In this document: positions 1 to 16,042 of the stretch, one piece after another
Layout of the letters: each line of letters begins with the position of its first letter
How positions within the stretch are numbered: position 1 is the stretch's first letter
DNA from: Acanthacorydalis orientalis
Taxonomy: Eukaryota; Arthropoda; Insecta; Megaloptera; Corydalidae
Reading direction: 5' to 3'
DNA: 64,000 bases
Assembly: GCA_034766995.1 (NCBI GenBank)
Contig: CM068316.1
Location: 28,443,606 to 28,507,605 of the forward strand
The notes under the pieces: model-generated
What the model saw: the letters and a program-made list of their open reading frames with translations, nothing else
Told to the model about the DNA's origin: nothing
Database searches by the model: none
Program-made: the position numbers and the translations under genes

Positions 1-1229
<1,229 letters not shown>

Positions 1230-1236
1230 GACATTT

Positions 1237-1242
1237 TTATTT
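1237..1242 (-). promoter_or_regulatory. possible polyadenylation signal of the CRAL-TRIO gene
   Basis: AATAAA on the minus strand, about 140 nt past the stop. The hexamer is common by chance in DNA this AT-rich, so this is only the first well-placed candidate. Confidence 0.25.
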
Positions 1243-1379
1243 CTAACTTAGCCTTAAAAATATTCTCTAATTAAATTTAATTTTAAAAAAAGTAATAAAA
1301 AATTCGTGATAACATTTTTGGTAAAAAAGAGAGAAAATTAAATTATATATATAATTTACTTCCTACACGGTAATTATCA

Positions 1380-1658
1380 CTAGTCCACTTCTAATCTACG
1401 AAAGCTTCCAGGTAAACTTCCAAGATCCGATTGCTCTTTGTAACTACTTCCATTATTATTGCAATTGTTTCGTCTACAAATTATACCTCTGTCGCTTAAT
1501 AACTTCATGCGATCTAATTGTAAAAGCTTATCGCGTTTCTCCCGCAGTTCTTTTTTCCACATTTCAATCATGTCGCTCATCGGAATCGTTCCACCATATT
1601 CTTTTGGTAAAACGCTAGGATCGACAGATTTATGTAAGTCTGGCAGTGATGAATGTAA
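1380..1658 (-). CDS. CRAL-TRIO gene, last coding exon (residues 242-333, stop TAG)
   Basis: Acceptor TTTTTCAG at 1661-1659. Encodes [20 protein letters not shown] followed by YGG, completing the CRAL-TRIO domain, then a charged helix and a roughly 60-residue tail rich in Asn/Arg/Ser that is less typical of the family core. The stop is at 1382-1380. Confidence 0.93.
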   Translation of the reverse strand, partial: LHSSLPDLHKSVDPSVLPKEYGGTIPMSDMIEMWKKELREKRDKLLQLDRMKLLSDRGIICRRNNCNNNGSSYKEQSDLGSLPGSFRRLEVD

Positions 1659-3916
1659 CTGAAAAATAAAATACTTATGCACATAAATATTTATACTAGA
1701 ATAGAATTATAAATAGAAAACTATATTTTTCTAAAAATAAAATAAAAACTCAATAGTCAATTAAATCAATTGCAATAAAAATATGTTTACAATTTGGAAA
1801 ATGAATTAATACAGCGTACTACAAAATCGATAAGTGCATTAAAACAGGTTTAAATATTTAGTACTGTGTATTATGATTTAAAACAGGGTTTCCTAACCGA
1901 GTCGGTATACACTCCTTAGGGGTCGATGAACCCCAAAAGATCGATTGGGGATCGATAAACAAATTGAATAGATATTCCATATGCGTACATATTATATATT
2001 CTGCCCCCGGGCGTAGACTCTAGGGAGCGACAAATCAGATCTTTATCTAGAAGTTCTTATCTATTAGAAGCCTGTTTCTGTCATGTAACTAATTTATTAA
2101 GAGAATCAAGAAAGAGATTACATATATCAGAAAGTGGCGATTTATGAATTGTGCTATGAACCGAACATACCAAATATTTCTTCAATCCATCAGGCTCAAT
2201 CATAACATTAAGAACAAACTTTAGTGAATTAATAGATATATTTGTATTTAATTATAAATTGTAAAAGCTTATGAACTTTATCTCTTTTAAACAAAGCATT
2301 AAAAAAAATAATTTCGAATAATCTGTTTTATTTTTTTGTCTGTTTTGAAATTTATTTTTAAATTTTTGTCAAGTGTATTAATTAAAAGAATACTTCGTCA
2401 CATTCAGTTATTTTTGATACATTTCTATATTACAAAACCATTTCTATATTATGAAGACTAGAAATTCTTAAATAAAAATATAGAATACTCTTTACTTAAT
2501 TTTTTAATTTCTTTTCATTCTTATCTTCTTTAATTTCTTAATTTTACTCTTTTCTTAATTTAATTTTTTAATCATATAATAGTGAGGTATATTTAACTGA
2601 TATTATATATATATATATATATATTGTGATCACTTACCTTCACTCTGTTTTTAATTTTTTGACTAAATCTTCCCATTGCAAAATCAAATACATATCGAAC
2701 TGCAGATGGTAAATTTAGTATATGAACTTCCTTATGACGAATAGGAAACGATTGCTGAAAAAAATGAAATACTATTGAATAAATTATACAAAACTATAGT
2801 TCGAATAATACAATAATATTTTTATACGAAAATTTTTTTTTATTTAATCTCATTGTTGGTTATTACTGATTATCTTAATTTAATCAATTTAATTTTGTAA
2901 TGTATATTTTTATAACCAAATTTTTGCTCCCCACATACCACAATTTATTTATCTTATTAAAATGTTCGAGAATTAATTATTTATTATTGTGATTATTGCT
3001 TCTTATTTTACGTATTACATATGCAAATTCATACATGTGTATTCCTACATTTTTATATACTTTTCTTTTATAAAAGCAAATAAATACAAACAACCCAAAG
3101 ATTAGTAAATATAAATCACTCGATTTACTCAACCAACAGACAGCATAATTTAACTGCTAAATATTTTATTTTGCTATCTAATTTTTTTTAATAATTTTTT
3201 ATTAAATAAGACTTTTATATTTAACAAGTATAAATCCAGGAGCATGATTTAAATCTAATTAGAACAGTCAATTTTTTACACCGCTTGTATCTATTATGAA
3301 AAAGATAAATTATAAAAATATTTTTATCTGCTATCAATTTTTGAAAAATAACTTATCAAATTAAAAAATCTTAAGCTGGAAACCTTTTTTAATGATTTCT
3401 TTTAAACAATAATCACCATCTGTTATGTTAAATTACTACAATCTTTCTTTTTTATATTTTTGCTTCCATTATACATATATGGTTATATTATTATGAAAAT
3501 GTTTCATCTGATCTAAGCCACTCATGGTATCTATTTACTCGCCTAAATTAAATTGATTTTAGTCAAGTACATATTTGCAGAATAAACACATACTGTACTC
3601 AATAGAGGCGTGCACGTACTCGATAAGAAATTACATGCCTGGTTCTGTCATCTTTGCAATACTTTGACGGCTAAATTTATAAATTAATTTAGTTACATCA
3701 TTTATCATTACACAAAATATTCATTTATCGTAAGTTTAATACTTGTTCAGTATTTTTTGTATTATTACTTCTTTGAGTTCGAATTAAATGATTTTAGAAA
3801 ATACTACTCATAAAATGATTACTCATCTCAACATTATGATCATTGCATCTTTATAAATATCTTGATAGCATAACTTCAAAATATCTTGTATTTTTATAAA
3901 CTGGTTTAGTGTTATG

Positions 3917-3958
<42 letters not shown>

Positions 3959-4396
3959 CTGTGTGTATGTTTGCGTTTGTGAGTGTTTGCGTTTATGTCC
4001 GTATATTGATAAGTATAAGCTATTTTCAAATAAAAAAACTACCAGTATTAATTTAAAATTTTCAGAAAAGAGAAATAAAAATTATCTTTCTGATATTCAT
4101 GTTTTTTATTTTTTTATTTTGCGGTTAATATCAAGTATTATGATCATATTTGAGAATTTGTCTCTTTTTGTATGTACGAGTATTTGCTTGACTGAATGTC
4201 ATACACGCTAGTTATAAAAAAAAAACACAATGCTAGACATTTATTGCCTTGTTCTTATTCTTCATTTCACGTTTACAAAGGCATGTATCTCCCTCCATAC
4301 GCTATAGATTACAAATATATGTATATATATATATATATACACATATATATATACATATGTATATATATACATATATATATATACATATATATATAC

Positions 4397-4441
<45 letters not shown>

Positions 4442-4460
4442 TATATACATATATATATAC

Positions 4461-4509
<49 letters not shown>

Positions 4510-6849
4510 CATACACATGTATATATAGGATGATTCAATTAAGGCTTCCACATGGAAGTATTAAAAGGGGACGCAAGGGTTAAGAAATGTCATATTATTT
4601 ATTATCTACGAGTAATATTTTAGTTTAATTCAATACTAAAATACAATTGAACTAAAATACTAAATGGCGGATAATGTTTTTTTATTTTTTGTGTTTTTTT
4701 AATACTTTCGTGTGAAAGTCTAAGTTGAATCATCTCATATATATATAATGTTAACATTTTTTTTCATTTTATAAAAAATGTAATAGAACCGCACATTTTA
4801 TTATCCTGTATTAAAAATTGAAAGGTAGGTTTACAAATTTGATTGATCGCCTTTTTGGTTTGGAACTTTATTAGTTGGCATTTGGTATTTGAAGAAAAAG
4901 GACGTGAAATATTCATTATGAAAATCATTCAATTAGACAAGCCGTTCTTATTGTAAAAACATTTATGAAAATCAGCCTTGAATTTTGGTAACGCTTAGAA
5001 AGTTAAGTGAACATTTCAGTAATAATAATCTACAAAGTACGTCCATAATATTCCGATTACTGGAAGAATTTGGAAACGGTGGTTCAGTGGCAGGAAAATC
5101 AAAGTCTAGGCATGTTAGGACCGCGCACCCAACGGAGAATGTTGAAACTGTGCGTCAAAGTGCGGCCAAAACAATGAACACTTATATAAAACATCGTGCA
5201 TAGAAATGAAGACTTTCTCCTCGCACTATATGAAGTATTTTGAAGAAAGACTTACATTTTTTCTCGTACAAGATTCAATTAACACAATAATGTCAACCCA
5301 GAAACTATGAACGCCGCCGGGAGTACAATAATTCGTTATTGTAGCTCAATACAGACATTCCGGACTTTTAAAAGACAATTGTTATGGCTGACGAGACTCA
5401 CTTTAACCTGAGTGATTTTATCAACAAGCAAAACAGCTGCTTCTAGGGTTCTGAAAATCCTCAATTAATCCATCAACGTAGAATCGTATTAGTGTTACGG
5501 TATTTGGTAAGGAAGTGTTATTGAACCTTACTCTTTAAGAACTTTTCAGGCATTTCTATTCGATGACCGATGAACGCTCTAATGAGATAATTGACAATTT
5601 TTTGACGCAAATTGGACAAATTATGTATAGAGAACATTTGGTTTAAACAAGAAGAAACTATGTCATACCCAACGCATGCCACAATGGAAAATTTGAATAC
5701 TATGTTTACTGACCAATTAATCTTGAGATTCAGCGACATCAGTTGATCATCAAGATCCTCAGATTTAACAACATCAGAGTTTTTTTGTAGTCATACCTCA
5801 AGATCATGGTTTATGCGAACAAGTCAGAGACAATTGAAATACTGAAGAAGAATTTTCATTACTAAATCGATGGGATAATCCAGGAAATATGCAAATTAAA
5901 CTTAGAAAATGATCACTTTTGCTTTATAGTCAGAGGTGACCATTTGACCGACATTATTTTTTATATGTAATTCCTATGCCTAAATAAATAGATTTGTCAT
6001 TTCACGATGAAAATATAAAAATAAGTTTTAAACCTACTTTTAAAACACTGTATAAAGGGTTAATATTAGTCGCATTCAATATAGGAATTATATTTAAATA
6101 ATTTTCGAGTTACATTTGTGTACCTATAGAATTTCAATTTCAAATTACTACAGCAACTTCAATTTTATTATTCGTTAATTCGAAATATCAAAATTTAATT
6201 GTGAAATTGGATTTTATATACCCTTTTCTATAGAAATAGATCTACATAAATAAAAAATCATCTTCATAGCATAAGCAAAGAAAATATGATAATTTTCTGT
6301 GTAAAATTTCTGGACGTGAATTAATTCGAATATAAAGAAATAAATCAAATATTAACGGCTTCAATACTAGTATATCTATAACTTATACAATGAAAATAAA
6401 CAATATCTGTGTAGATATCAAATTCAATTCGGTTACAATTATCTTAACTCAGTACGCATAGGAAAAAAAATTAACCTTCCATTTTTTATGCTAATATTAC
6501 TTCTTTGATTCAAATTGGGCTATTGAATTAGACGTGGAAAATTATTAAATAAGAACATTTTTTTGTGAGTTGAAAACGGGTAGTAAAGCAACAGAAACTG
6601 CTCGTAAGCGAAACGGTACTTTTGGTGTAAGTACTGTTAAGGAAGGACGGTGCAATAGTGGTTCCAAAAATGCCGTGCTGGGGTCGAAAGCGTTGAAGAT
6701 GAAGAACATCGCAGGTATCCTTTTTCAGTTTATAACGACAAACTGAGGGCATTAGCAAAATCATAACCACGCACCACAATTCGAGTGTTTGCACAAAAGT
6801 TAGGCTTTAGTCATCCAACAATTCTCGACCACTTAAAACAGCTACAAAA

Positions 6850-6917
<68 letters not shown>

Positions 6918-9900
6918 TTAGAAGGTCGTAAAGAGTAATTATTTTCCTACCAACCTAATATTTTGCAACCTAAGCGACCACATACGTAAAAAATGCTTAT
7001 AACTAATACCCCGTTAAATCAAAATCAACTTTGCGTCAATCAAGGTTTAGTTTTCATCAAACAAACATATTTAATACATAAATATTAATGATTATAGAAT
7101 ATATATATATATATATATATAATCATAATTAATCATATTTCTAATTAACAAAGACTATCCAACTTGAATAAATAAACTAAACAACAATTTTGAAATTATT
7201 TGTTTCCGGAATAAAAAATAAATTTAAATATGAATTTTCTATCGTATTTTGAAGCCAGTTTAGAATATTATAAACTTTTTAGAAGTTATTACAAAGAATA
7301 TATTTCAAATTATAATTCCAATAACTTGAATAATATTATACAAATGATTTTTTTCAAGGTATTCCAGGTAAAAATAAAACGTATATTAATCACTAATTAT
7401 TTATTTATGGAAATGAATTATAGTAAAATGTGGAAAATGCGTAATATAATATAAACTGTATTTTTTAAGAGAATCTTTTCTTAAAATGTTAATAGCTGTA
7501 TAATTCATACTAACAGAGGTACAGAAATCCAATTTAAATGATAAGGGATACTTTATGTAATATTTGGTGTATTTTTCATTGTATAATTTCATTTCTAAAT
7601 TTTAGATAATATCTTAAAGTAATCTAAATACACCTAAAGTGTAACTAACAAAAATTTACCTTTCATTTATATTTATGCATAGTGTTAGTAACAATAAATC
7701 GTTTATCTCAATATATTTGATAAATGTACTGATTTATGTACTGGTATATGTATTCGATTCATAACGAAATATCATGAATCTATCGTTATCAATTCAAAAA
7801 TATCTAACTTTTAAGTAAAAATTTTATTTTTTATACTTTTTTCATTTTTCAAATTTAATAAAAAGGACCTAATAAAGATATTTTGAAAAAACGAGTCCCA
7901 TGTCAAATCAATGTTAACATAAATTGACATAATTTATGCGATTATTTTTGTTTTTCAACGTAAGGATTGGTTACATTGCATATTTTCACTTATTAATTCT
8001 AACATATAACCACGTTCGTGAGTTATGTAATGACTCTTCAAAAATAATGGATACCAAAAGAGTACATCATATCACATTTACATTTGCAATAACCGGTGGA
8101 AATAAATTAATATAACGTTTGTGCTGACCTTAACAGGAACATTTAACGAAATGAAAAATGTACTGGGTGAAAAATGTGTGAACCTTCGTATACAATCGTA
8201 AAGAACTAGATAACTGAATTTAAATGTGACCATGCAGATTAGAAGATAACCCGGATAGTGGACATCCGAAAACTACGCAGAAAAAATCATCCACAAAGTG
8301 CATGATATTGTCTTACAGGATCGGCGATTGAAGGTGTCCTAAATGACTAAAGTTGTGGGTATCTCAGATGAACGCGTGTATCAGATCCTAACTGAAAACT
8401 TAAGTATGAAAAAGTTACCGGAAAAATGAGTGCCGCGTTTACTGACAATTGATCATAAAATAATTCGAGTATGAATTTCCCAAGACTGTTTAAATCGATT
8501 TAAGAGGGATACGACTGATTTTATCCCGTTATTTGGGACTGTGATGAGACTTTGATTCACCATTACACTCTAGAGTCAAAACAACAATCAAAGCATGGTG
8601 ATTCTCCGCCATCAAAAAAAGCAACATCAGTTTTGTCCACTGCATAAATTATGTCTTCAATTTTTTTGGGATGCTAAAGTGATTCTGCTAATTGATTACC
8701 TTCCAAATGGTTAAACGGTAACGGGAGAATATTATGCTAAGCTTTTGGATCGACATGATCAAATAATTCGTGAGAAAAAAATAGGTTTATTAAAAAAAGA
8801 CAATGCACATCCCCAATTCCATTAAGACAATGCACATCCCCATACAAGTGTTGTATCCATGGAAAAACTCGCCGAATTGAAGTATGACTTACTGCTCCAT
8901 CCAGCCTGTTCTCTACATTTGGTCCCGTAAGATTTCTCTCTGTTCCCAAAATTAAAAAATTCCTTGGTGGTAGGCGATTTTCATCAGATAAAGAACTGAT
9001 AGCAATAGGGAATCGCTATTTTGAGGACCTCCAAGAAAAGGATTTTCGGAACAGCGTAAAACCACTGGAGCATTGATGGATGAAATGCATTAAAGTTCAG
9101 GGGGACCATATTGAAAAATAAAAGTAATTTAAAAACAAATTATATTCCTTTATAGTTAGGCTACGAAATTTTTAAACACAAGTCATATTCTTTCATAGTT
9201 AGGCCGCAAATTTTTCAAATTGCCCTCGTACAATATACCTCTTGCTATTGAACTAAAAAGTTATTTTGTTATAAACATATTTGTCTATAAATACATTTTA
9301 ATATTTTTCAAAAATCTTAAAATATCATATCTTAGTCGCCTTTTAGATCGCTTGAGTTTTTTGTTCTCCGCTACTACTTTTAAAGCGTGAGCCATCTTTA
9401 AGAAACCTAGGTGATCCAAATGGACAAAGATCAACAATATAAGGCATTAGTAAGATCACAGGTATAAAAACATATAATGATAGTCTAATATGGACCTACC
9501 TTAAACAATATATCTAACTGTATATTTAAATTGCTTCTAAATATCAAATGATACAGAAGCAATTAATAGATTTTCGCCATCCCTAATTATAGACATTTGG
9601 CATAAAATAATTTAATGTGAGTGAAATAAAGACAGTCTCGTGTAATTAATATTTCATTGAAATATCCATACATTAATTCTATTATTTTAAGTTATAATTA
9701 TTCTTAAACGAAGAAAAGCAAAGTCAAGGTAAATTAAAATTCCTAAATTATTACTCATTGTCATGTGTCTTCATCTAGATATGCCGAAAAATTAATTTTT
9801 TTCTGAAAATAAAATGAATATTACAAAATTTCCACGTCAAATCTTGATTTCTTATTTGTATCCTTGCTTACATACTATTTTAATTAATTTTATTCAAATG

Positions 9901-12900
9901 CAATGTAAAAAAGTTCGCCGAAACAATTATTTTGGTACTGAATATATTTTTTTATTACTGAAAGTATCCAAAACGTTTACTAATGTTTATTAAAAATATT
10001 ATCTTTTCAAAATGTAAATACTTAACCATTAATTTAAATAAATATAATCTGATGTAACTGTATATACAAATTTAATTAATTTATAAATATTTAACTATAG
10101 CTGATTATTGACTATAAATATTTAATTAATTTAAAATATTTTTACAATTAAATGACATTTTCTTTAATAAAAAAAGTATTTTAACAAAATATTGATTATT
10201 TGCAAGTCATAGTGATTTCGTCATTAAATTCTTTAGCTTGCAAATCATTGACATTGATTATAATGGATTTGTCATATTAATATACTTAAAAAAATCTTAA
10301 TGGTATGCTTATGCTTTTTTAAAGAGATGTTTCTTTGTTTACAAAATAAAATGTTTATTTATATTTATTTTTTATTTCTATTTTTTTAATAAAGTACAAA
10401 ATATCTTCATTAAGAAGCAAATAATTTAAAACATAACTTATGATTTCTATTTTCATTAATTTTTCTCATATTTAATTAACCTAAACTATCCCAATACTTA
10501 CAAATTTAGTTAAACTCGCACGTCATTCACAATTCAAATGATACAAATTACATATTGTTTTTATATTTAACAAAATTGTAAATTGATATAAAATCTGATA
10601 TAATTCGAGTCGAAATATTTAAAAGCCATTATACTATTAGTCAGAGAAATGTTTAAAATTATTATTCAGAAGACTGTGACAATTATTTCCAATAAAAAAA
10701 ATGTCATCCAGTGTTATATAAAATTGTATTTATTTTATTACATGTCTAATGCGCATTTTATGTTTGTCATCAGTAAACATTCATCGATCATTCTATTGTG
10801 AATTTATCATATTCGTAACTTTTTTTATGCCTCTAAATAAGAATAAATATAATTACTACAAAAGTGGTTATTGAGTTTTTATATGAAACCGTAGAATTTG
10901 TTGCAACCAATGTTGAAGTAAATTGATGTGTTGATAGTTGTTCAAGATATCTAACATTGTAGTGATAGCACGTTCTTGTTGAGGAATATACAATAATTTT
11001 GTAGTATTGAATAACATGTCAGATTTTCTAAAGAAATTAATGTTTTTGTTGACTATGATGAAAATTAGAAATATTTAAAGATCTTAATTAATAAATGAAT
11101 TACATACACAAAAAAATATTATTTAAAATCAAAAATATTTAACAAATACAAAAAATAAGTTCTCAATTTGTACTGGGACCCATCTTGAATTTTTTAGATG
11201 ATTAATAATATGTAAAAAAAAATTCGATGAAATAATTGATGATATTATTTTTAAGAGTAACAAAAATATTAATAGAGGCAAAAGTTTTTAAATACATAAA
11301 GCGCATTTTTTATAATTTTCGGTTTATGGATTGTCTGGTATAACATTAACATTTGATTTTTTATTTCTATACAAAAAATGTATAGAAATAAAAAATCAAA
11401 ATAAATGTCATCAAATAAAAAACGATATAACCGTGAGAGAATATCAATTTTTCGATACATAAAAATAAAGTCATTCTATGATTTTCACAATAAACAACTT
11501 AATGATTTTAGTGTTATTCATTTTCATCCAAAAATAAAATAAAAAAGTGCTATTGAACACTGATGGTAAATGTATTAAAGATAGGATTTATGGATTCTTG
11601 ACGTATATTGGAAATACCGGCGGTTTCCCACCTTTTTGGCAGAATGTAATTAAATAATATACATCACAAAATTCCACTCAGTTAAAATGAAACTGTATCT
11701 ATACATTTTGATTAAATTCAGTCATCTTTATTCTTAATGCTATGGATTTTTTTCCGACTATCGTAAACATAAAAAACATCGTAAATATGTAAATATATAC
11801 CTGTTTATTAAGAAATAGAATGCAATAAAATGTGTTCAGAAAAATGCAGGTATACATATTATTGTTATAAGATACTCTTTCTTCTAAATACAGCTTAATA
11901 TTCTATGGTTGTTTCAAGAACATAAGATTTATATTTGCTAACATAAGATTTATATTTGCGTTATATAGGGAGTCTATTGATATCGAATACTAATTAACTT
12001 TCTGTATTTTATATGTACAAATTAGTATTAGATATCAATAGACTCATTATATAAAGCAAAAATAGTTGGAAAACGTAGTAATATCGAAATGTAAAATACT
12101 ACAAAAATAATATTAGCTAATAACGACTGTGTTAAATAAATAGCTTGTAAGATCGTTTGTAATTTTAACACCCTAGAAGCATACAAGTACCATCTATATA
12201 ATATCCAAAATACGAAGTGTTATTTAAACAGCACCTCGTAGTTAGAACAGAAAATAAGAATCATTATTCTTTTCAGAATGTGTTCCTGAGATACGCAATA
12301 TGCAAAAAAAGTTGAGCAAAAAATTAATAATACTATAATCTTGCATTTCACCGTTTTCAAAATTTTCTTAAAAATTTAATTATTTTTCTGCATAAGCATT
12401 TCACCTTGTACCAATCTCATTGACCTTATAACTATATTTGTAATCATAAACTCATTTGGTAATTACAGCATATTTAAAATTTTAAAAAATATTGTATTAT
12501 TTTTTCGTTACTTGGATTGAAAGTAGTTAATTTATTTCATATATAGTATCTTTTATATTTCAGTAATATAAAATGCAATTTATTTAGGACAATATTAACG
12601 AGTAGGAAAAATTATGAACACCTAAAACTTTTTATGAAAAGATTATATTTTAATTCTAGTAAATTATATAAAGATATTAAGTTTGTAAAAAAACAATTGC
12701 GGTTTATAACCTTCAAATTCATATACATGTCAAGTTTTTTTGATTTTATTAACTGTTTTAAGTGGTCCGGAACTGTTGGATGACTAATGTCTAACTTTGG
12801 GCAATCTCTAGAATTGTTGTTCGTGATTGTGAATCAACTAACGCCTTCAATTGGTCGTTGTGAAGTGAAGGTCACCTGCGACCTTCTTCATCTTCAAGGC

Positions 12901-14112
12901 TATCGTCCTCAGCAAATTTTTGGAACCATCATTACACCTTAAGTTCCTTAATAATACCCTCACCAAAAGTATGGTTTTGTTTACGAGCAATTTCTGCTGT
13001 TTTACCACCCGTTTTCAAACTCGTACAAAAAATGCTCTTATTTGCTTCTTTTCCACCGTTAATTCAATAGCCCAATATGAATAATAAAACCAAAAACGAT
13101 GTTATCAAAGTACAGACCGAAAAATGTACTTTCAATGCTATTAACATGAACACGGTGAAATGACACTAATTGAAAAAAATTAAGGTTAGAATTCTGAACA
13201 CTGCAATTATTTCCCTACTAACCTAATATAATTATCCCTCCTCTGATTGGACCGTTTGCTCTCTCTAACAAAATCTGTGATTTTGGGAGATTTGAAAATC
13301 ATGGAGAATTATTGTGAAAATTTTCCTAATGGGTTTACTTTGATTATTAAAAATGTTTCTACGCGGAAAAAAAATCGTTTGTATGAGCGCGTTTCGTACC
13401 TCCAACATTTTTGACATAGAAAAATTTTACCCCCTCAAAAATTCTGTTTTCCCCGTCCAATATATCGGTCTGGCTATGAGCCTGTACACTCATATAATTG
13501 TATTTAATACTTATGTAATTATAACATTGTTACAAATAAGTTTGTTACCGTTTGAAAGGTTATATTAATAGCTATCACTGATTAAAATCGGATTACTTAA
13601 TAATAATTAAAAATGAATGTGAATTTATCATGTTATTCACATCACGTTAATCATGTTTCGAAAACCGTAAAATTTTCCAGCAGTAACAGAGATGAATAAA
13701 GAGCATACAGTAAATAATTAAATAGTCTAAAGATGGTTTAAAAATGTAAATGTTCAGACAATTATTTTTATAAATTATATCAACTGGAGCAATTGAAAAA
13801 AATGTCCAACTGAAATGATATTTTCTTTCACCGCGATGATACCAGGCAACATAAATCGAAATAGACTTAATGGAAACTGAGAGAATTAACCGTAGATTTT
13901 TTTCATCCGCCGCATTCACAAAATGTAGTATCATTATTCTGTTTCGATCAGTAGTATCAAAAGAAAAAAAAATTGAAAACCTTAAAACGCACGTGTTTTG
14001 TTCTTCAACAAAAAAGAACTGTCAATTTTTACGATAGAGGTATTCGAATAGTGCCAGAATAATTGAAAATATTTACTAAGAAAAAATCGGACTGGATTAT
14101 TTTAATCATCCA

Positions 14113-14163
<51 letters not shown>

Positions 14164-14789
14164 TTAAAACTAAAATATTCATTTTACTGATAAAAATAAA
14201 AATGGTAAATAACTTACTTCTCCCCATTTACAAATTGTAGCAAATTCAGACGGCGACCAAAGTGTAACGTGAGCAGCCGTTGAATGTGCAGCATCACCAA
14301 CATGTGTAAATCCCAGTACTTGAGTAGCATCGTCATCCAATAATGTTTCATATGTAATCATATGAATACGTGCCATATCCACGCAATTAAACTTATATGG
14401 ATCAAAATTTTCTAAAAAAGATACGGTTTAATGAAACACAATACGCAAATTTATTCTAAAATAATTCAAGTGAAAACAATAATAATACAATGATTAAAAA
14501 AAAACATTATGAATTTTATACCTATAGAAGCACTTAATTCTTTGCTTATAAAAATTAAAATACTATGTTAAATGTTATATTATATTTATAATAATAATTA
14601 TTTTAAAAAGCGTATTTATTTTTCTATAAAATATTTATATTTCAATTAATTAACTCTTAAAATCGACAAGAATAATTAACATAACTTCAATTTACTGCCA
14701 TTAATCATTAAATGTTTTTCTTAATAATTATGATAATTTCATATACAGCTTAAGAATACGTGTATGTATGTATGTATATATATATATAC

Positions 14790-14861
<72 letters not shown>

Positions 14862-15989
14862 TTCATCATACTTACTAATTAAGTAAATTAATACCCGTCT
14901 ACCATTAGCGTCGCGGACAGGTGATACGAATAAATACCTGAAGAAATTAATAATAGTATAAGTAAACAAGTGTTTATTAACGTTTGCTAAATGTCAATAA
15001 TTACCCATTTGTAATTAATTCATTTATTCTTGGATTCAAACAATCTAAGTTCTCTGACATCCGCCAGAATGTTTTTCTCAAATTCAGATATTTTAATAAT
15101 GTTTGTTCAGCCATTGGAATACTATATTTCTTTACTCGAAGAAAACGAAGAAGGAAGTTATCATCTGAAATAAATGTGTACGTGTATATATATATATATA
15201 TATTCTTTAAGGTCTACTTTTTAGTATAAAATATTGCTATAAACGCAAATTAAGCGCGAAAGTTTAATCTAATGAAAGACTGGATAATAAAACTTTTCGA
15301 AAAATTTAAAATTTATTCTAGAAGTGCTCATAAATTAATAAGCGTAATATTACAATATAGTATAAGAAAATAGAAAAAAAACTTAACGTTACAAATAATG
15401 TTATTATGTATTTTTCTTTACAAAACCTATTGCAAAAAAATGTTATTGACATATTTCTGTTGTTTATAAAGTATCAAACAGTCACAACACTTCAAAAAAA
15501 ATAATTTAGTAAAAAAAAAACGAAATTTTATAAAAAACTGACATAGTGTTTTTTTCAGAATTAAATATCAAACTTTATAAATCAATTTATTTTTTTCTGT
15601 ACCTATGCACTTTGAAAAAAATGGCATTCACAATCTGAATGCGCATAAGCAACAAATCAAAAAAATCAATAATCAATATTGAACAATTTTCAATAGAAAA
15701 AGTGTTGATTCTTCTTTATTTTGTTGATTCTTCTTTATTTTTTACTTAATAAAAATAATTTAAAAATATATCCAGGAAACTAATTATATATTATTTACTT
15801 TAATTAAAAACAACACAATATAAAATTATACGTTTTAAAACAGTAGTGTCAAACAAACGACTCATAAGGCTCTAGTATGCGGCGCGCGGCCCAAAGCTTG
15901 AAATTTATTTTATTGAAATAATAAAATAATTAAAATATTAAAATAATAATAAAAAGTAACATTCAAATGGAATTTATTTAATAATTGCT

Positions 15990-16042
<53 letters not shown>

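Noticed and set aside
1459..1662. Plus-strand open frame over the last CRAL-TRIO exon
   Set aside because: Shadow of the minus-strand coding exon.
4196..4551. Open frames of Ile-Tyr repeats on both strands, and similar ones at most AT arrays
   Set aside because: (AT)n has no stop codon in any frame; open reading there reflects the repeat, not a protein.
6528..6794. Minus-strand open frame of 88 codons, and its lookalike at 25452-25676 on the plus strand
   Set aside because: Both are antisense to the N-terminal region of mariner deletion derivatives; their similarity to each other comes from the shared transposon.
14179..14382. Independent small gene starting at 14382
   Set aside because: The first codon is GTG inside a coding exon; sequence upstream to 14411 stays in frame with a proper acceptor and fits the CRAL-TRIO domain.
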